Of a stretch of 64,000 nt of DNA, positions 1-9,869 are shown one piece after another; positions within the stretch are counted from its first letter, which is position 1, and every line of letters starts with the position of its first letter. The translations under genes and the position numbers were made by a program. The stretch is from Tetraselmis striata (Eukaryota > Chlorophyta > Chlorodendrophyceae > Chlorodendrales > Chlorodendraceae), in NCBI GenBank assembly GCA_006384855.1, contig VCJN01003192.1, forward strand, positions 62,001 through 126,000. Reading direction: 5' to 3'. A model generated the notes under the pieces. That model worked only from the letters and a program-made list of their open reading frames with translations, ran no database searches and was not told where the DNA came from.

Positions 1-139
1 TCTTCTCTGGCTCCAGCCCTGGACACCGAGCAGCCGTCCGCCATCGCTCAACCCCCCCCCCCCCCCCTCGGCCATCGAATCCGCTGCCAAACCCCTCTTT
101 CCACCCCAACCCGGCCAGAATCTGATTTGCCGCACCCAC

Positions 140-1640
140 CTGGGATGACAATGTCCTTCCAGGTGTTGAACTGCTCAGACAAGGAGCGGTCGCCCTCTGG
201 CGTCATGAAGATCGACTTCTTGATCACCTTCTTCCAGTCCTTGAAGATGTGCGGTCCGCGCGCACCCGCAAATACAAAGACGTGATCCCGCCCCTGACAG
301 CGCCGCCTCGATGTATCAGTTGCTGCAACCCTACATCCGCCGCCGCTATTGCTGCGGCTGCCACAAGGGTGTGAGCATGGCAGCAGGACCTCACCTGGGT
401 TCGGTTCCAGTACGGATGATCGTTGATGACCATCTTCATGGCTTTGTGGAACCTGTGGATGCGGAACTCGCTCAGGGCAGGGCAGCAGCAGGACCCGTCA
501 CACAGCGGGGATGGCTGCCAGGCGCTCACCACTTGTTGGTGTTCTCCAGACCCGCCTTCCCAAGCAGGCGGTTGGCCCGGAAGAGGTAGCACTCTCCGTA
601 AATGGGCACGTAGAAGAACTCCGCCTCCTGAGCCGTATGTGGCCGCACAACTCGGTGCCATGTTGCGGAGGGTGAGAGGGCTGGGCGCGGGCGGGGCGGG
701 GCGGGGTTGTGTGGTTCCGGCGGTGGTGCCGGTTTACCTCGGGGTCCAGGGTGCGGTACGAGCTGTTCAGGATGGTCTCGTGGATGTAGATCTCGGTGCC
801 GTACTGGTCGGTGATGCAGCGCGGCTGGTCCTTCTTCAGCGCGATATGGTACTCCTTGGGCAAGTCGTACACATATATCTGCGCAGGCAGCGCAGGTCAG
901 GCTTACGGTGCCGCCACGTTGGGGGCATGCGCTCATCACACCGCCGACCAGAACGGTCCAGCAATATGCACTATGACATATATCACACAGCCCGCAGACG
1001 CGGAACCGGTACCTTAAAGTCAGTCGCTTTGGTCTTGCTGGGCGGCAGCTGCAGCTGGGCGGAGCCGGCCAGGGTGATGCCACCATGAGAGGTGTGAGTG
1101 GCGTGGGTAGGGGGCGGCGCTTCAACTGCATCACCTGTGCATGCACCCCACCTTGTGTCAGCATCACCTTTGCTCACAGCTCCCATAAACTGAAGGGGGA
1201 TAAGGAGGCTGCCACGCACCCTGGGCCTGCTCCACCTTCTTACTGGCCAGCTGATTGGCTATGCTCACCGCCTTGGCAGACTCTGCGCGCACCGCCTCGG
1301 CATGGTCCTGCCATTTCTGGCGAGCCTCCCGTTCCATCTGCACCGTTTTCTCTAACAGCTGTGTCGCGCACACGGACACGCGCGCACGCATGACACATCG
1401 GCAACCTCAGCTGCGGCCTCAGTTGTCCCTTGCGGCCAACTTGTCCTTTGACACAGATGAGAAGCGGAGCAGCTCGTGAGGCGGAGAAGTAGCAGCGGGC
1501 GGGGTGAGAGACATAAGCCCCACCTCCCAGTATGCGACATCCTGATGCATGTGAATCACGATGACGCAGAGCAGCGCCAGGCAAGCGCCCGAGAGCAGCA
1601 GCAGCAGGCGGCGCTCCGCCTGCCTGGTGAGCCCCCCCAT
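140..1640 (-). CDS. Exostosin-family (GT47) glycosyltransferase, 5' part; 3' end outside window
   Basis: Seven exons in phase on the minus strand: 1524-1640, 1220-1358, 1013-1134, 738-878, 530-627, 395-470, 140-293, all GT-AG; the gene continues past the left edge. The first exon starts with Met at 1640 and carries a basic N-terminus followed by a leucine-rich membrane anchor (about residues 11-30), as in type II Golgi enzymes. Exon 2 encodes a charged coiled-coil-like stalk. The catalytic region follows: IYVYDLPKEYH (exon 4), SYRTLDPE joined to EAEFFYVPIYGEC (exons 4-5), NDHPYWNRTQ joined to GRDHVFVFAGARGPHIF (exons 6-7). These are hallmark exostosin motifs, so a UDP-sugar transferase of the secretory pathway is expected; the exact sugar cannot be told. 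About 282 residues are present; the acceptor-side C-terminal domain is missing from the window. Confidence 0.88.
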
Positions 1641-1691
1641 CGCGCGCTGAGCGGCAGTGTGGCAGGATTCGCGGCAAGTGTCGCCGCGCGC

Positions 1692-1725
<34 letters not shown>

Positions 1726-2090
1726 CGCCGGGTTTCCTGCGGATGTTACTACGCCTCGCAGATTGGGAGCTTCAGGGGGCAGGATCTCTTGTGCGATTTG
1801 GCACCGAACAAGGCGAAGTCGTCGCGGGGCTCAGGTCGGGCCAGTGCTCACTCGTTTGCTCGACGCCTGGACGCTGCTAACGAAAAAAGGTGCGCTGGAA
1901 CACGGCGGGCTGAAAGAAAGAAAACTTAAAAAATGTTGACCTGTTTTGCCCGCCAGCCGCCGCGCCGTCGTCAACGCCAAGAAGCAGCGAAAGTCGCCAG
2001 CTCAGCATTAATACCACACACCAGTACACAGGTACACACTCGTCTATCTCTACTGCTGAGATACTAGCGTAATCCTTACTACCTGGGTAT
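1641..2090. other. Upstream region of the exostosin gene with a long poly-G tract
   Basis: No gene is recognised here. It holds the presumed 5' leader and promoter of the minus-strand exostosin gene. A pure G run of about 36 nt lies near 1687-1722 within a GC-rich stretch, and the composition turns AT-rich from about 1920 onward, where the transposon-rich region begins. Confidence 0.4.
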
Positions 2091-2377
2091 ATTTTATTTT
2101 ATTGCCTGGGGATAGGACTGGCACCAGTGAACTTTTTGGTTACAGGCACCAGTCGTCGTGACGAAACTGATGAGCGTTTTCAATTGCCGTGGATGTAGCT
2201 GTACGCAGCTTGCGAAGTACAGCTGGAGACCGGCATTTGAAAATGCCCGTTTTCCGTGCCGTAGCCCGCCGCATATAATGCGGCGGCTGTCAGTATGATT
2301 GCTCATTCTCTCGTCGTGCTAACCGGCGCTCTGATTTACGTCTGTTCTACTACTGATCTGCCACGAATCTGAGCACC

Positions 2378-2914
2378 ATGTCCCTCTTCCACCGCTTGCT
2401 GCTACTTGCAGCCTTCGTCTTACTTGCAATCTATGCTGGGAACAATGATCACGAGGCTGGCCCTTCGGAGGGTCCGTCCCCGTTCGACAGGCGCGTTACT
2501 CAATTAGAGGACGCTATCAAGGAGGCTTCTCGCGAGATCAAATCTGCTGAGGAGCTGCTTCTCTCTACTGAAGGAGAGGGATCTCGTGAGCACTACCGCA
2601 TGCTCATCGACAAGTACACAACGCGAAGGACTGCTCCGGAGGCGCAGCTCGATGCTTTTATTCTCAAAGGCGAGGAGGCCAACAGAATCCCGGAGGGAGC
2701 CAAAGGCAAGGCAGAGGCTCCTTCTGCTCCTTCTTCGCGTCGCTCGAAACGCGCTCGGCGCATGGCGCAGGACGACGACTCTGACTCCGACGACGACGAC
2801 TTCGGCAGCGACTCTAAGCTGCTTCCTCGAGAGCTTCCCCAACCTCTTGGAGGTTTCAAGGATAAGCTCACTGGTAAAACTCACGTTATCCGTACCCAGC
2901 ATTTCAGTTTATAA
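2378..2914 (+). CDS. DIRS element ORF1, N-terminal part (Gag-like)
   Basis: A 178-residue ORF with a hydrophobic N-terminus, a helical charged middle and an acidic serine/aspartate cluster (about residues 133-146). It lies just upstream of the zinc-knuckle ORF and both have the low-GC codon use of the RT ORF. A 39-nt gap with stop codons separates it from the next ORF, so the two may be one Gag gene joined by a short intron or broken by mutation. Function as structural Gag is inferred from position only. Confidence 0.5.
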   Translation: MSLFHRLLLLAAFVLLAIYAGNNDHEAGPSEGPSPFDRRVTQLEDAIKEASREIKSAEELLLSTEGEGSREHYRMLIDKYTTRRTAPEAQLDAFILKGEEANRIPEGAKGKAEAPSAPSSRRSKRARRMAQDDDSDSDDDDFGSDSKLLPRELPQPLGGFKDKLTGKTHVIRTQHFSL

Positions 2915-2953
2915 CGCTCGTTTTTTTATATTACTTGGCAGCTATATGATACT

Positions 2954-3535
2954 ATGATCCAAGCATACCCCGATATGAAGAAGGAGGTTCCCGCCAAGCG
3001 CCCCGTCCCAGTAGAGGAGATGAAGTCGTCCACTTCAGAGTGGACTGCACCTCGCTTTCTTAGGAATCTGCTTCGTACCACATACGAAGAAGCCGTGATT
3101 CTACGCCTTCGGCACAAGTTTTCCTCCGATACTGCCGACATGTATCGTGGAGATGATATCTGCGGCTCAGATATGACTCTGTCCCCCGAAGAAAGAGCTC
3201 GTAAAGCTATGAAGCTGACGAAGCCCTCGTATAGTAAGGCAGATCGGGCTTCCACCAACACTGGAGGAGGTGGTCGCGGCGGTGGTGGTGGCCGTGGTTA
3301 CGGCAGCAAGCGTAGTGGCCGTGATGGCGGCGGCGGTAATCGTTTTGGAGGTCGTGGTTATTACAATGGTTTCGATCCCCTTGCTATGGCTTCAGTTATG
3401 GCCGACAACTTATTGGCGCAACAAAATAACCATTCCGGCTTGTTACCTTCTGGTGGTCATGTTATCGGCCCTTGCCATGGTTGTGGCGCGTTTGGCCACT
3501 TGAAGCATCACTGCCCGAATGCCAAGAAGGGCTGA
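2954..3535 (+). CDS. DIRS element Gag-like protein with RGG box and CCHC zinc knuckle
   Basis: A 193-residue ORF. Residues about 104-140 form a glycine/arginine-rich RGG-type region, and the C-terminus carries one retroviral-type zinc knuckle (C-x2-C-x4-H-x4-C: CHGCGAFGHLKHHC). Both features bind nucleic acid and are typical of retroelement nucleocapsid proteins. It precedes the RT ORF by about 0.5-0.7 kb. The N-terminal half has no motif that I recognise. Confidence 0.75.
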   Translation: MIQAYPDMKKEVPAKRPVPVEEMKSSTSEWTAPRFLRNLLRTTYEEAVILRLRHKFSSDTADMYRGDDICGSDMTLSPEERARKAMKLTKPSYSKADRASTNTGGGGRGGGGGRGYGSKRSGRDGGGGNRFGGRGYYNGFDPLAMASVMADNLLAQQNNHSGLLPSGGHVIGPCHGCGAFGHLKHHCPNAKKG

Positions 3536-4020
3536 TCTGATATACTTTCCCGGATGTGTACACGGCTTCCTACAGCCTGTACTTGATACTTCGCTGTGAT
3601 AATGCACCACTGCATTGATCCTCCGGGATTTGAGACTGTCCATGCAGCTATCTCTGTATTTTCATCTTTTATTTCCAGCTCGGGTCGATGGCTTGTGTAA
3701 TATTATTTCCTGAAGCTTGTGTAATATACCTTTGCTGTCCGTTCAGCATTTGGTTTGTAAGTAATGCCTCCGAGGCTGGCTGACTGTGATTCAGCTTTCA
3801 TTTTGCTTTTTCTTCGCTACTGTTTCTCTATGTCCTTTAGCTCTGAGGCCTATTTGATTTGCACTTATTTTCATTTGTATCGCTGATGTGATTCATTCTT
3901 TTAGCTTTCTTGTGCTTGAGCATATTTTTATATGTCTCTTGGAGCTTTGTATGCTCATTTCTTTGTCAGATTTCCTTTTGATATCTTTTAGTCTTTGGAT
4001 TTCAAAGTCGATTTTGAATT

Positions 4021-4746
4021 TTGGATTCTTCTCTCTCCCTAGTTTGCAGCAGAATATCAGCAGTTATATTCATTTTGTCTGTTTTTGGCTGCTATGTTAT
4101 AGGTACCTCTTCTGGTCCTCATATTAATCATCCTGATGATGAGTTTCACTGGGCTCTCAGGGAGCCTCTAGACAGATTTGAGATGGAGCAAGGCGCACCC
4201 CTGTTCAGAGTTGGTACTCTGAAGAGGTCACTCCCGTTCTGGCGTTCTATATGCCGCCCTCGCTCATGGGTCCTGCGATGGATCGAGGATGGCTTTTCTC
4301 TTCGTTGGAAGACAACCCCCCCTGCACCAGCTGAGTTCCCCAACCTTAGAACGGGCCACCATGATTCAGAGTTTGTGGATGAGTGTGTTGCTGAAATGGT
4401 GGTTGCTGGCCATGTTCATGAGACATCTGATAAACCTACTGTGGTTAGTCCTATAGGCGCTGTGCTTAAACCCCGCTCTGATAAGCTCCGGCTCATCAGT
4501 GATATGCGTTATGTCAATGAGGCTATTGATTGCCCTAAGTTCAAATTTCAGGGTCTCTTAGACCTCAAAGATATTATGATGAAAGGTGATCACATGATCG
4601 CTTTTGACTTGAAATCTGGTTTCAGTCACGTCGAGTTTCATTCTTCTGCAAAACCTTATGTCGCCTTCCAGTGGAAGGGCAAGTATTACATGTTCAATAG
4701 CTTACCTTTTGGATTGAAAGTGGCTCCTTATTTATGCCTTTGCTAA
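4021..4746 (+). pseudogene. DIRS reverse transcriptase, N-terminal part
   Basis: This ORF contains the fingers/palm start of an RT: PIGAVLKPRSDKLRLISDMR, then motif A as MIAFDLKSGFSHVEF and motif B as YYMFNSLPFGLKVAPY. The ORF then ends and the protein continues in another frame from 4734 (catalytic YLDDFLF), so one frameshift near 4735-4745 separates motif B from motif C. The first ~50 codons lie in AT-rich sequence and may not be translated. The family (YR retroelement RT) is clear from the downstream domains. Confidence 0.85.
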
Positions 4747-6206
4747 GACCATGTCTGAGCTGGTCAGATACTGGCGCAGAGAGGGTATTCGTGTCCTACC
4801 TGGATGATTTTCTATTTTGTGCCCCCTCAACTGCTGTTGCATCAGTGCTCAGCAGAAGAATTATTTCTGACTTTGGTAAGTCAGGTTTGTGTCTCAATAT
4901 GGAGAAGAGCACCCCAGCTCTCGTTCAATTGCTCAGACATTTGGGCTTTATGGTAGACTCTGCCACCGATACTTTTTCTGTGCCAGAAGACCGATGGGAT
5001 AAGTTACAGCAAGGCATCGCTGAATTGTTGTATGCCCGCAGAGGCAGAGTGTCTGTCCGCAAGTTGGCTAGTATTATCGGCCAAGCTATCTCCATGAGGC
5101 TGGCTCTAGGCTCTTTGCTCAGCTTTATACATACCCGGCATCTGTATGCCGTTCAAAATTCAGTGTGTACCTGGCCCTCCTGGGTTTCTCTCACACGTGA
5201 AGCTAGAAATGAATTGTCGTTCAAGGAAGGATTAGACAGAAGTCCCTGTGTGGGCAGAATCTGGCCTCGTCAACATGTGGTGGCGATTAATTTGGGAACT
5301 GATGCCAGTGATGTTGGTTGGGGTGGTCTTCTGTTTAATGGCCTATCAGATTCCCATCAACTTATCGCTCATGAGTTCATCTCTCTGTGGGAGAGAGCCC
5401 AGTCCTCTACCTTCAGAGAGTTGGCAGGAGTTATCAGATGCATAACGTCTTTTCTTACATTTTGTGTTGGCGCACTGGTAGTCATCCAGCTTGATAACCA
5501 GAACCTCCTATGGATTGTGGGGAAAGGTAGCATATCTATCCCTATTAATGATCTGGCTACTGAATTACACCTTCTGTGTGTAACGTATGATATCACTTTG
5601 GATTTACATTGGGTTCCCAGAGAAAGGAATGTCCGTGCCGACGCTATCAGCAAATACGAGGACACTAGTGACTTGATGTTGCACAGTAATTATTTTCAGA
5701 TGCTGGATGCCCGATGGGGTCCTCACAATGCTGACCTCTTTGCGAGCAGCGGAAATGCACATTGTAGTGTGTTCGTTTCTCAGTTTTGGTGCCCTGGCAC
5801 TCATGGTGTCAACTCTATGCACCATGACTGGTCTCATTTCAATTGTTGGATTAACCCCCCTTTCAGAATGGTGGGTGATGTGCTCAGGCACTACATGCAC
5901 ACTTGTGCTGCCACGGGCACTTTGATTATCCCCTTTTGGGACTCCTCCTCCTGGTGGCATATCCTTGCACCTGACGGTGCTCACTTCATTGACGCTGTCA
6001 TGGACTGGCTGTGGCTCCCCAGGGAGGACCCTGCCCTTTTTCTCCTGGGCCACAACAGCGGCAACCAGAAATCATATCGACCGCCGTCCTGGGACATTCT
6101 GGCCATCCGGATCGACTTTTCACGGTCAGGCCCTCCAGTTCTCCCGCTCGCGGACAGCTGCGTCCACGGCGGCTGCCCACGCTGCTTCCCCTCCCGTTGG
6201 TTCTGA
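4734..6206 (+). CDS. DIRS RT C-terminal part, RNase H and methyltransferase-like domain
   Basis: A 490-residue ORF. Residues ~21-28 are the RT catalytic YLDDFLF box, followed by the connection region. An RNase H-like domain follows, with NLGTDASDVGWGG, a FRELAGVI helix, a QLDNQNLL strand and the ADAISK end motif. Residues ~325-450 begin with RWGPHNADLFAS and include the NPPF motif, the layout of the Dam-like methyltransferase domain that DIRS and PAT retroelements carry after RNase H. Catalysis by this domain is not proven for the family. The reading frame is intact but needs a shift from the upstream ORF. Confidence 0.88.
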   Translation: MPLLRPCLSWSDTGAERVFVSYLDDFLFCAPSTAVASVLSRRIISDFGKSGLCLNMEKSTPALVQLLRHLGFMVDSATDTFSVPEDRWDKLQQGIAELLYARRGRVSVRKLASIIGQAISMRLALGSLLSFIHTRHLYAVQNSVCTWPSWVSLTREARNELSFKEGLDRSPCVGRIWPRQHVVAINLGTDASDVGWGGLLFNGLSDSHQLIAHEFISLWERAQSSTFRELAGVIRCITSFLTFCVGALVVIQLDNQNLLWIVGKGSISIPINDLATELHLLCVTYDITLDLHWVPRERNVRADAISKYEDTSDLMLHSNYFQMLDARWGPHNADLFASSGNAHCSVFVSQFWCPGTHGVNSMHHDWSHFNCWINPPFRMVGDVLRHYMHTCAATGTLIIPFWDSSSWWHILAPDGAHFIDAVMDWLWLPREDPALFLLGHNSGNQKSYRPPSWDILAIRIDFSRSGPPVLPLADSCVHGGCPRCFPSRWF

Positions 6207-6208
6207 GA

Positions 6209-6630
6209 TGCCGGCGACCCGCCCTTGGGATGAGTTCGGTATTAATAGAGATGATCCCGTCGAGTGTTCCCTTCTGAATGACCTTCGTAATTCTGCTCGT
6301 AATACTGTCGCCGAGAGCACTGGCTCCGGCTATGCCTACGCATGGCGCCGCATCCTGAAGTGGTGCACCTCCCTCTCAGTTCCCAGGAACCCCCTGCCAG
6401 CATCGGATGAGACGGTGGCTCTCTATGTACAACTCATTGCTAATGCGGCTGAGTCGTACTCGGTAATGAAAACAGCTTCCGCTGCGATTGCGTTCCACCA
6501 ACGTATTAATCTTTACAATCACCTTCCGACCCTCTCTCCGTGGGTCGCTATGGTGAGAGAGGCACAGCACATTTCCGCTATAATACGCGCGGACATTTTA
6601 ATATCGCGCGCGCGCGGGACACGAGTGTAA
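6209..6630 (+). pseudogene. Tyrosine recombinase N-terminal domain, truncated
   Basis: In an open frame running from 5965, the part beginning at MPATRPWDEFG reads as the core-binding (SAM-like) domain of a DIRS tyrosine recombinase: stretches such as ESTGSGYAYAWRRILKWC and SVMKTASAAIAFHQR. It overlaps the end of the RT ORF in another frame, the usual DIRS arrangement. The frame loses similarity after about 6570 and stops at 6630. The catalytic R, HxxR, H/W and Tyr motifs are all missing, so the copy cannot integrate by itself. Confidence 0.75.
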
Positions 6631-6639
6631 AAAGCCGCG

Positions 6640-7154
6640 TCAGCGAGACACCCCGCCCAACCGCCTCACCCATTGCAGGGCCATCCTGGCCCGGCCCACC
6701 GTGCGCACCAGCTACCCGCTCTCGACCAGCGCCCTTCCAGGATAGTGCACCCATAGCGTTGACCGACATGTAGGTGGGAGCATAGGCGCCGAGGGCGCCC
6801 CATCTGCCTGCGAGACCGGCACCTCCAGGTGGGTTTGGGTTGGGTGTGGCTCGCAACCACCCACTCACTCACGCACTCGCTGCCACGCACGGGGATGAAC
6901 ACGCCGCCATCGCCATCCCCGTTTGCGTGGCCGTTTTTCGCCCATCGTGCTCCTTAGGACCAGTTGCATGAACGCACACGAGGGTTTGTCGAGTTTTACC
7001 CTGTCAAAGAAGTTACAAGCGTTCTCCTCACTGCCTCGCTGCTGCACATGTGCCGCCCGTCACGTAGGGAGGGCTGATGGCGGCCGTAAATCGGCGGAGC
7101 CGCGTCCTAGAGGGCGAGTGCCTAGAGTGCCTGGTGGAGTGCTTCGAGGAGGCC
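6640..7154. other. GC-rich spacer between truncated DIRS and gypsy LTR
   Basis: No gene is recognised. The stretch starts after a CG-rich simple sequence (around 6604-6616) and is different in composition from the DIRS element on its left. Minus-strand ORFs here (for example 6578-6868) show no recognisable motif. It ends directly at the 5' LTR. Confidence 0.35.
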
Positions 7155-7567
7155 TGTTATACTCCATTTCCCTTTAGCCATAATGTTCTGCTACACTAGC
7201 AGGTATAACTCCCCGCAAAGGTAGTACGACTACGCATCCGCGGAGTCGCTGTATATATTAGTATTGCGGGTATGAATACTAGTAGTATAAGGCCGAAGAC
7301 TGTTCTGGAATTCTCTAGAGTTCTCTGACTCAAGCCTTACGTGGCTAACACAGCACGGGTATCCCATGACACCCGGCTAACATAGCACAGGTATGACTAT
7401 GACCTCGGCGGGTATAAATACCGCCTCGGACAAGTCTACTAGGTAGAATTCAGAGACAGAACTATAACCCAGGAACCCCTGTAACCAGAAGAGATTGGCC
7501 ATACTTTCTAAATCCTTCCGCTGCATCCTAAAGGGCCTAAAGAACAGGCTTAAGCTAGAGCCTAACA
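7155..7567 (+). repeat. 5' LTR of gypsy element
   Basis: It begins TGTTATACTCC and ends GCCTAACA, and it aligns over its whole length with 13586-13990. TATA-like boxes (for example GGTATAAATAC around 7410) in the LTR could drive element transcription. Small indels separate the two LTRs, showing the insertion is not recent. Confidence 0.93.
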
Positions 7568-7568
7568 C

Positions 7569-7582
7569 TTGGTTTCGGAGCT
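7569..7582 (+). promoter_or_regulatory. Putative primer binding site
   Basis: Directly after the 5' LTR comes TTGGTTTCGGAGC. It starts with TGG after two bases, as tRNA-primed elements do, and resembles the 3' end complement of initiator tRNA-Met used by many plant LTR elements (TGGTATCAGAGC, two differences). The tRNA identity is a guess. Confidence 0.5.
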
Positions 7583-7606
7583 TAGACAGCGGTAAGCGAC
7601 GTAAAT

Positions 7607-8767
7607 ATGGCTACACCAGGAGAGACGCCACCTGAGGACAGCGGAAGCTTTCCGGTAGCGGCCACTGCCGGCGAAGCACAGCCGATTCCGCTCGAAGGAG
7701 GTCGAGAGGGCACGCAACCGACCCTCGCAAACATGATGAGCATGCTTCAACGACTAGCCGACCGAGTCGAGACTATGTCGACGGAGCAAGCGAAGATGCA
7801 AGATGTAGCGCAAGCTACAACGGCGGCAACGGCGGAGATTCGCCGCTTGGACGAGTACGTGCGACAAGGCTTCAGTCATTTCGACGACCGAGTGAACCAG
7901 AGCCGAGTTGTAGAGCAGCACATGCGAGACCAGCTTCGTTCTGCCCGGACCAGCGACATGCCTGGACTCATGCCGAGCGATGTGAAACCAGCGAAGATCG
8001 AGAAGCTATCGACTACGAATATCGACGAGCTACGGAACTGGTTTCGTCATGCACGGGGCTACCTGAAATATCACAATGTAAACCCGGAGGAACCTCGTAG
8101 CGTGTACTGGGCATCTGGCTATTTTCACGGACCCGTATCCAAGTGGTGGTACGCGCAAGTGGCGAGTACGCACGACGAAATTGGCGGCGGTTTTACCGGT
8201 TTTACGCACATGGAGGCGGCACTAATCACCGAATTCTGTGGACGTACACCGGCGAAGCAAGCTCGTATCAATCTGGATCGCGCGACACAGCGGACTACAG
8301 TACAGAAGTACGCGAATTATTTCCGCGAGCAACTACTGGAGTTACCCCATCGTCACGAGGAAGATAATGTACATGACTTCCAGCGCGGACTGAAACCCCA
8401 TATTCGAAAGGAAGTTGCCCTGAAAAACCCTAAGACCCTGGCAGAAGCTGTACAGGCAGCCCTGGATGTTGAAGCTGCGGAGCGGGAGACAGATGTACAC
8501 GGCGAGATCCGTCGCGAGCGCCTGAACATCATGGACGACGATGGCGACGACGACGAGCAGTACTACAGCAGTGCTGAGGGTGAGGCTACAGAACAAGAAG
8601 ACGACCTGTTGATGGCGCGGCGATTGACCGAGGAGGAGTTTGAGAGATTTACGAAGGAGGGACGCTGCTTTATCTGCAGGGCGAAAGGTCATGTTGCGTC
8701 CGCGTGCCCGAGTAAGAAGAAGCAGATTTCTGATTATCGACCCAGAAAGACCCGGCCAAGAAACTAA
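7607..8767 (+). CDS. Gypsy Gag polyprotein with CCHC zinc knuckle
   Basis: A 386-residue intact ORF, starting 40 bp after the 5' LTR. The N-terminal third is a low-complexity helical region. Residues ~130-290 have the Ty3 Gag/capsid look (WFRHARGYLKYH, GPVSKWWYAQ, INLDRATQRTTVQKYANYF, DFQRGLKPHIRKEVA). An acidic linker precedes a C-terminal knuckle CFICRAKGHVASAC (C-x2-C-x4-H-x4-C). It forms virus-like particles and packages element RNA in related elements. Its last ~128 nt overlap the next ORF in the +1 frame. Confidence 0.92.
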   Translation: MATPGETPPEDSGSFPVAATAGEAQPIPLEGGREGTQPTLANMMSMLQRLADRVETMSTEQAKMQDVAQATTAATAEIRRLDEYVRQGFSHFDDRVNQSRVVEQHMRDQLRSARTSDMPGLMPSDVKPAKIEKLSTTNIDELRNWFRHARGYLKYHNVNPEEPRSVYWASGYFHGPVSKWWYAQVASTHDEIGGGFTGFTHMEAALITEFCGRTPAKQARINLDRATQRTTVQKYANYFREQLLELPHRHEEDNVHDFQRGLKPHIRKEVALKNPKTLAEAVQAALDVEAAERETDVHGEIRRERLNIMDDDGDDDEQYYSSAEGEATEQEDDLLMARRLTEEEFERFTKEGRCFICRAKGHVASACPSKKKQISDYRPRKTRPRN

Positions 8768-9869
8768 GACGCGAGTCGGCCGCGCGCGGCGCGCGACATG
8801 TGAAGGACTGTCCCCTAAAACGGCTCGCGAGACTGTAGAAGTACAACCCTCGTATCCTCGAACGACACTGAGGCCTGATTTCCTCCACAAGGATTTCAGC
8901 GACTGGATGGTACATCGCGAATTATTTCACGAGTACACGAAGAAATACGGACCCTGCGGCCTGGACGGAGCTTGCGATAATGACGGCCTGAATTCTCAAG
9001 TTTCTGGTAGTTTTTGCTGTCCGACGCGCCCATTTCAGGAACAGGATCTCGGAGAATATCGGCGTATTTGGCTAAATGCCCCGTATCACCGAATTGAAGA
9101 ATTATTGGGCCACTACCTTCGACAGAAGTTATTGCATTTGCATCTACGAGCAATTATTGTGGTCCCAAAATGGTCGCGTAAGCCGTGGTTTCGACTACTT
9201 AGAAATTTTCGTCTGGTGGATGAGTTGCCAGCGGAGACTTCTGTGTTTACGTGTCCAACGAACTATGGCATAGAAGGTGCGAGACAAGATGATGGCCCCA
9301 CTCGATGGGCGACACAGATCTACGCTGACGATGGCGCCGGCGTACGGTTTCTACCGCAGCACCTGAGAACCCCACCGAAGCCTGAGTGGACGCACTCGAA
9401 GGTTCTAGTAACCGATGGAAGACGAGTGCTTCTGACTGTAGAAGACAGCGGACTGATTTGGTTTCCAGAAGGCAAGCGCGGCGACACGGACGCGACGCCG
9501 GAGACAACAGTAGTACGACGATTACTCGAGCAAACTGGGTACCGGGTACAGGAGAGCAATCTACGGTACCTCGGCACTCAGCGGACGGGAGACAACCGGT
9601 GTCCTGTATACCTGTATCGCGCTCGTCGTAATACTGTACCTGCGAAGACCCCTTTGAACCGTGCACTATGGACAACCTGGAAGAAATTATTGGAGGCACG
9701 AAGTACGGGTTATCTGGAGACGGAGACAGTACGCTACCCACTACGGTACGAAAGCTTCGTCGAACAAATTGATGAATATGTCAACCGTAACGTCCGACTA
9801 CCTGGGCTGGCGAAGACTCCACATCGCGTTTGTGCAACGTATCTTCACCGAGTGGTACCCGACTACTGA
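8640..9869 (+). CDS. Gypsy extra ORF: Dam-like methyltransferase-type region plus Nudix-like domain
   Basis: An intact 409-residue ORF, an unusual addition between Gag and protease. Residues ~85-210 read like the methyltransferase-type domain of DIRS elements: DGACDNDGLNSQ, then WLNAPYHRIEELLGHYL (the N-[AP]-P-Y box) and IIVVPKWSRKPWFRLLRNF. Residues ~255-330 form a Nudix-like domain: strand HSKVLVTDGRRVLL, then GLIWFPEGKRGDTDATPETT followed by VVRRLLEQTGY. The Nudix box is degenerate (REUxEExGU reads RRLLEQTGY, so two glutamates are lost), so hydrolase activity is doubtful. Both assignments are by eye. The frame is +1 to Gag and the protease frame is -1 to this ORF. Confidence 0.72.
   Translation: MRDLRRRDAALSAGRKVMLRPRARVRRSRFLIIDPERPGQETKTRVGRARRATCEGLSPKTARETVEVQPSYPRTTLRPDFLHKDFSDWMVHRELFHEYTKKYGPCGLDGACDNDGLNSQVSGSFCCPTRPFQEQDLGEYRRIWLNAPYHRIEELLGHYLRQKLLHLHLRAIIVVPKWSRKPWFRLLRNFRLVDELPAETSVFTCPTNYGIEGARQDDGPTRWATQIYADDGAGVRFLPQHLRTPPKPEWTHSKVLVTDGRRVLLTVEDSGLIWFPEGKRGDTDATPETTVVRRLLEQTGYRVQESNLRYLGTQRTGDNRCPVYLYRARRNTVPAKTPLNRALWTTWKKLLEARSTGYLETETVRYPLRYESFVEQIDEYVNRNVRLPGLAKTPHRVCATYLHRVVPDY

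Larger units (their letters stand above)
2090..6640 (+). mobile_element. DIRS-type tyrosine-recombinase retrotransposon, truncated
   Basis: The order Gag-like ORF with CCHC knuckle, RT/RNase H, methyltransferase-like domain, then the start of a tyrosine recombinase is that of DIRS elements. The codon use is much more AT-rich than in the neighbouring host genes. The recombinase is cut off near 6570, after which composition changes abruptly (CG-rich stretch around 6604). The left boundary near 2090 is inferred from composition only. Inverted terminal repeats were not identified. A short ORF at 13991-14106, beyond the gypsy element, has a similar base composition and may be displaced material from the same element. 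Confidence 0.8.

Noticed and set aside
1476..1929. Plus-strand genes across the poly-G run near 1.7 kb
   Set aside because: They run antisense through the first exon of the exostosin gene and owe their length to the G run.
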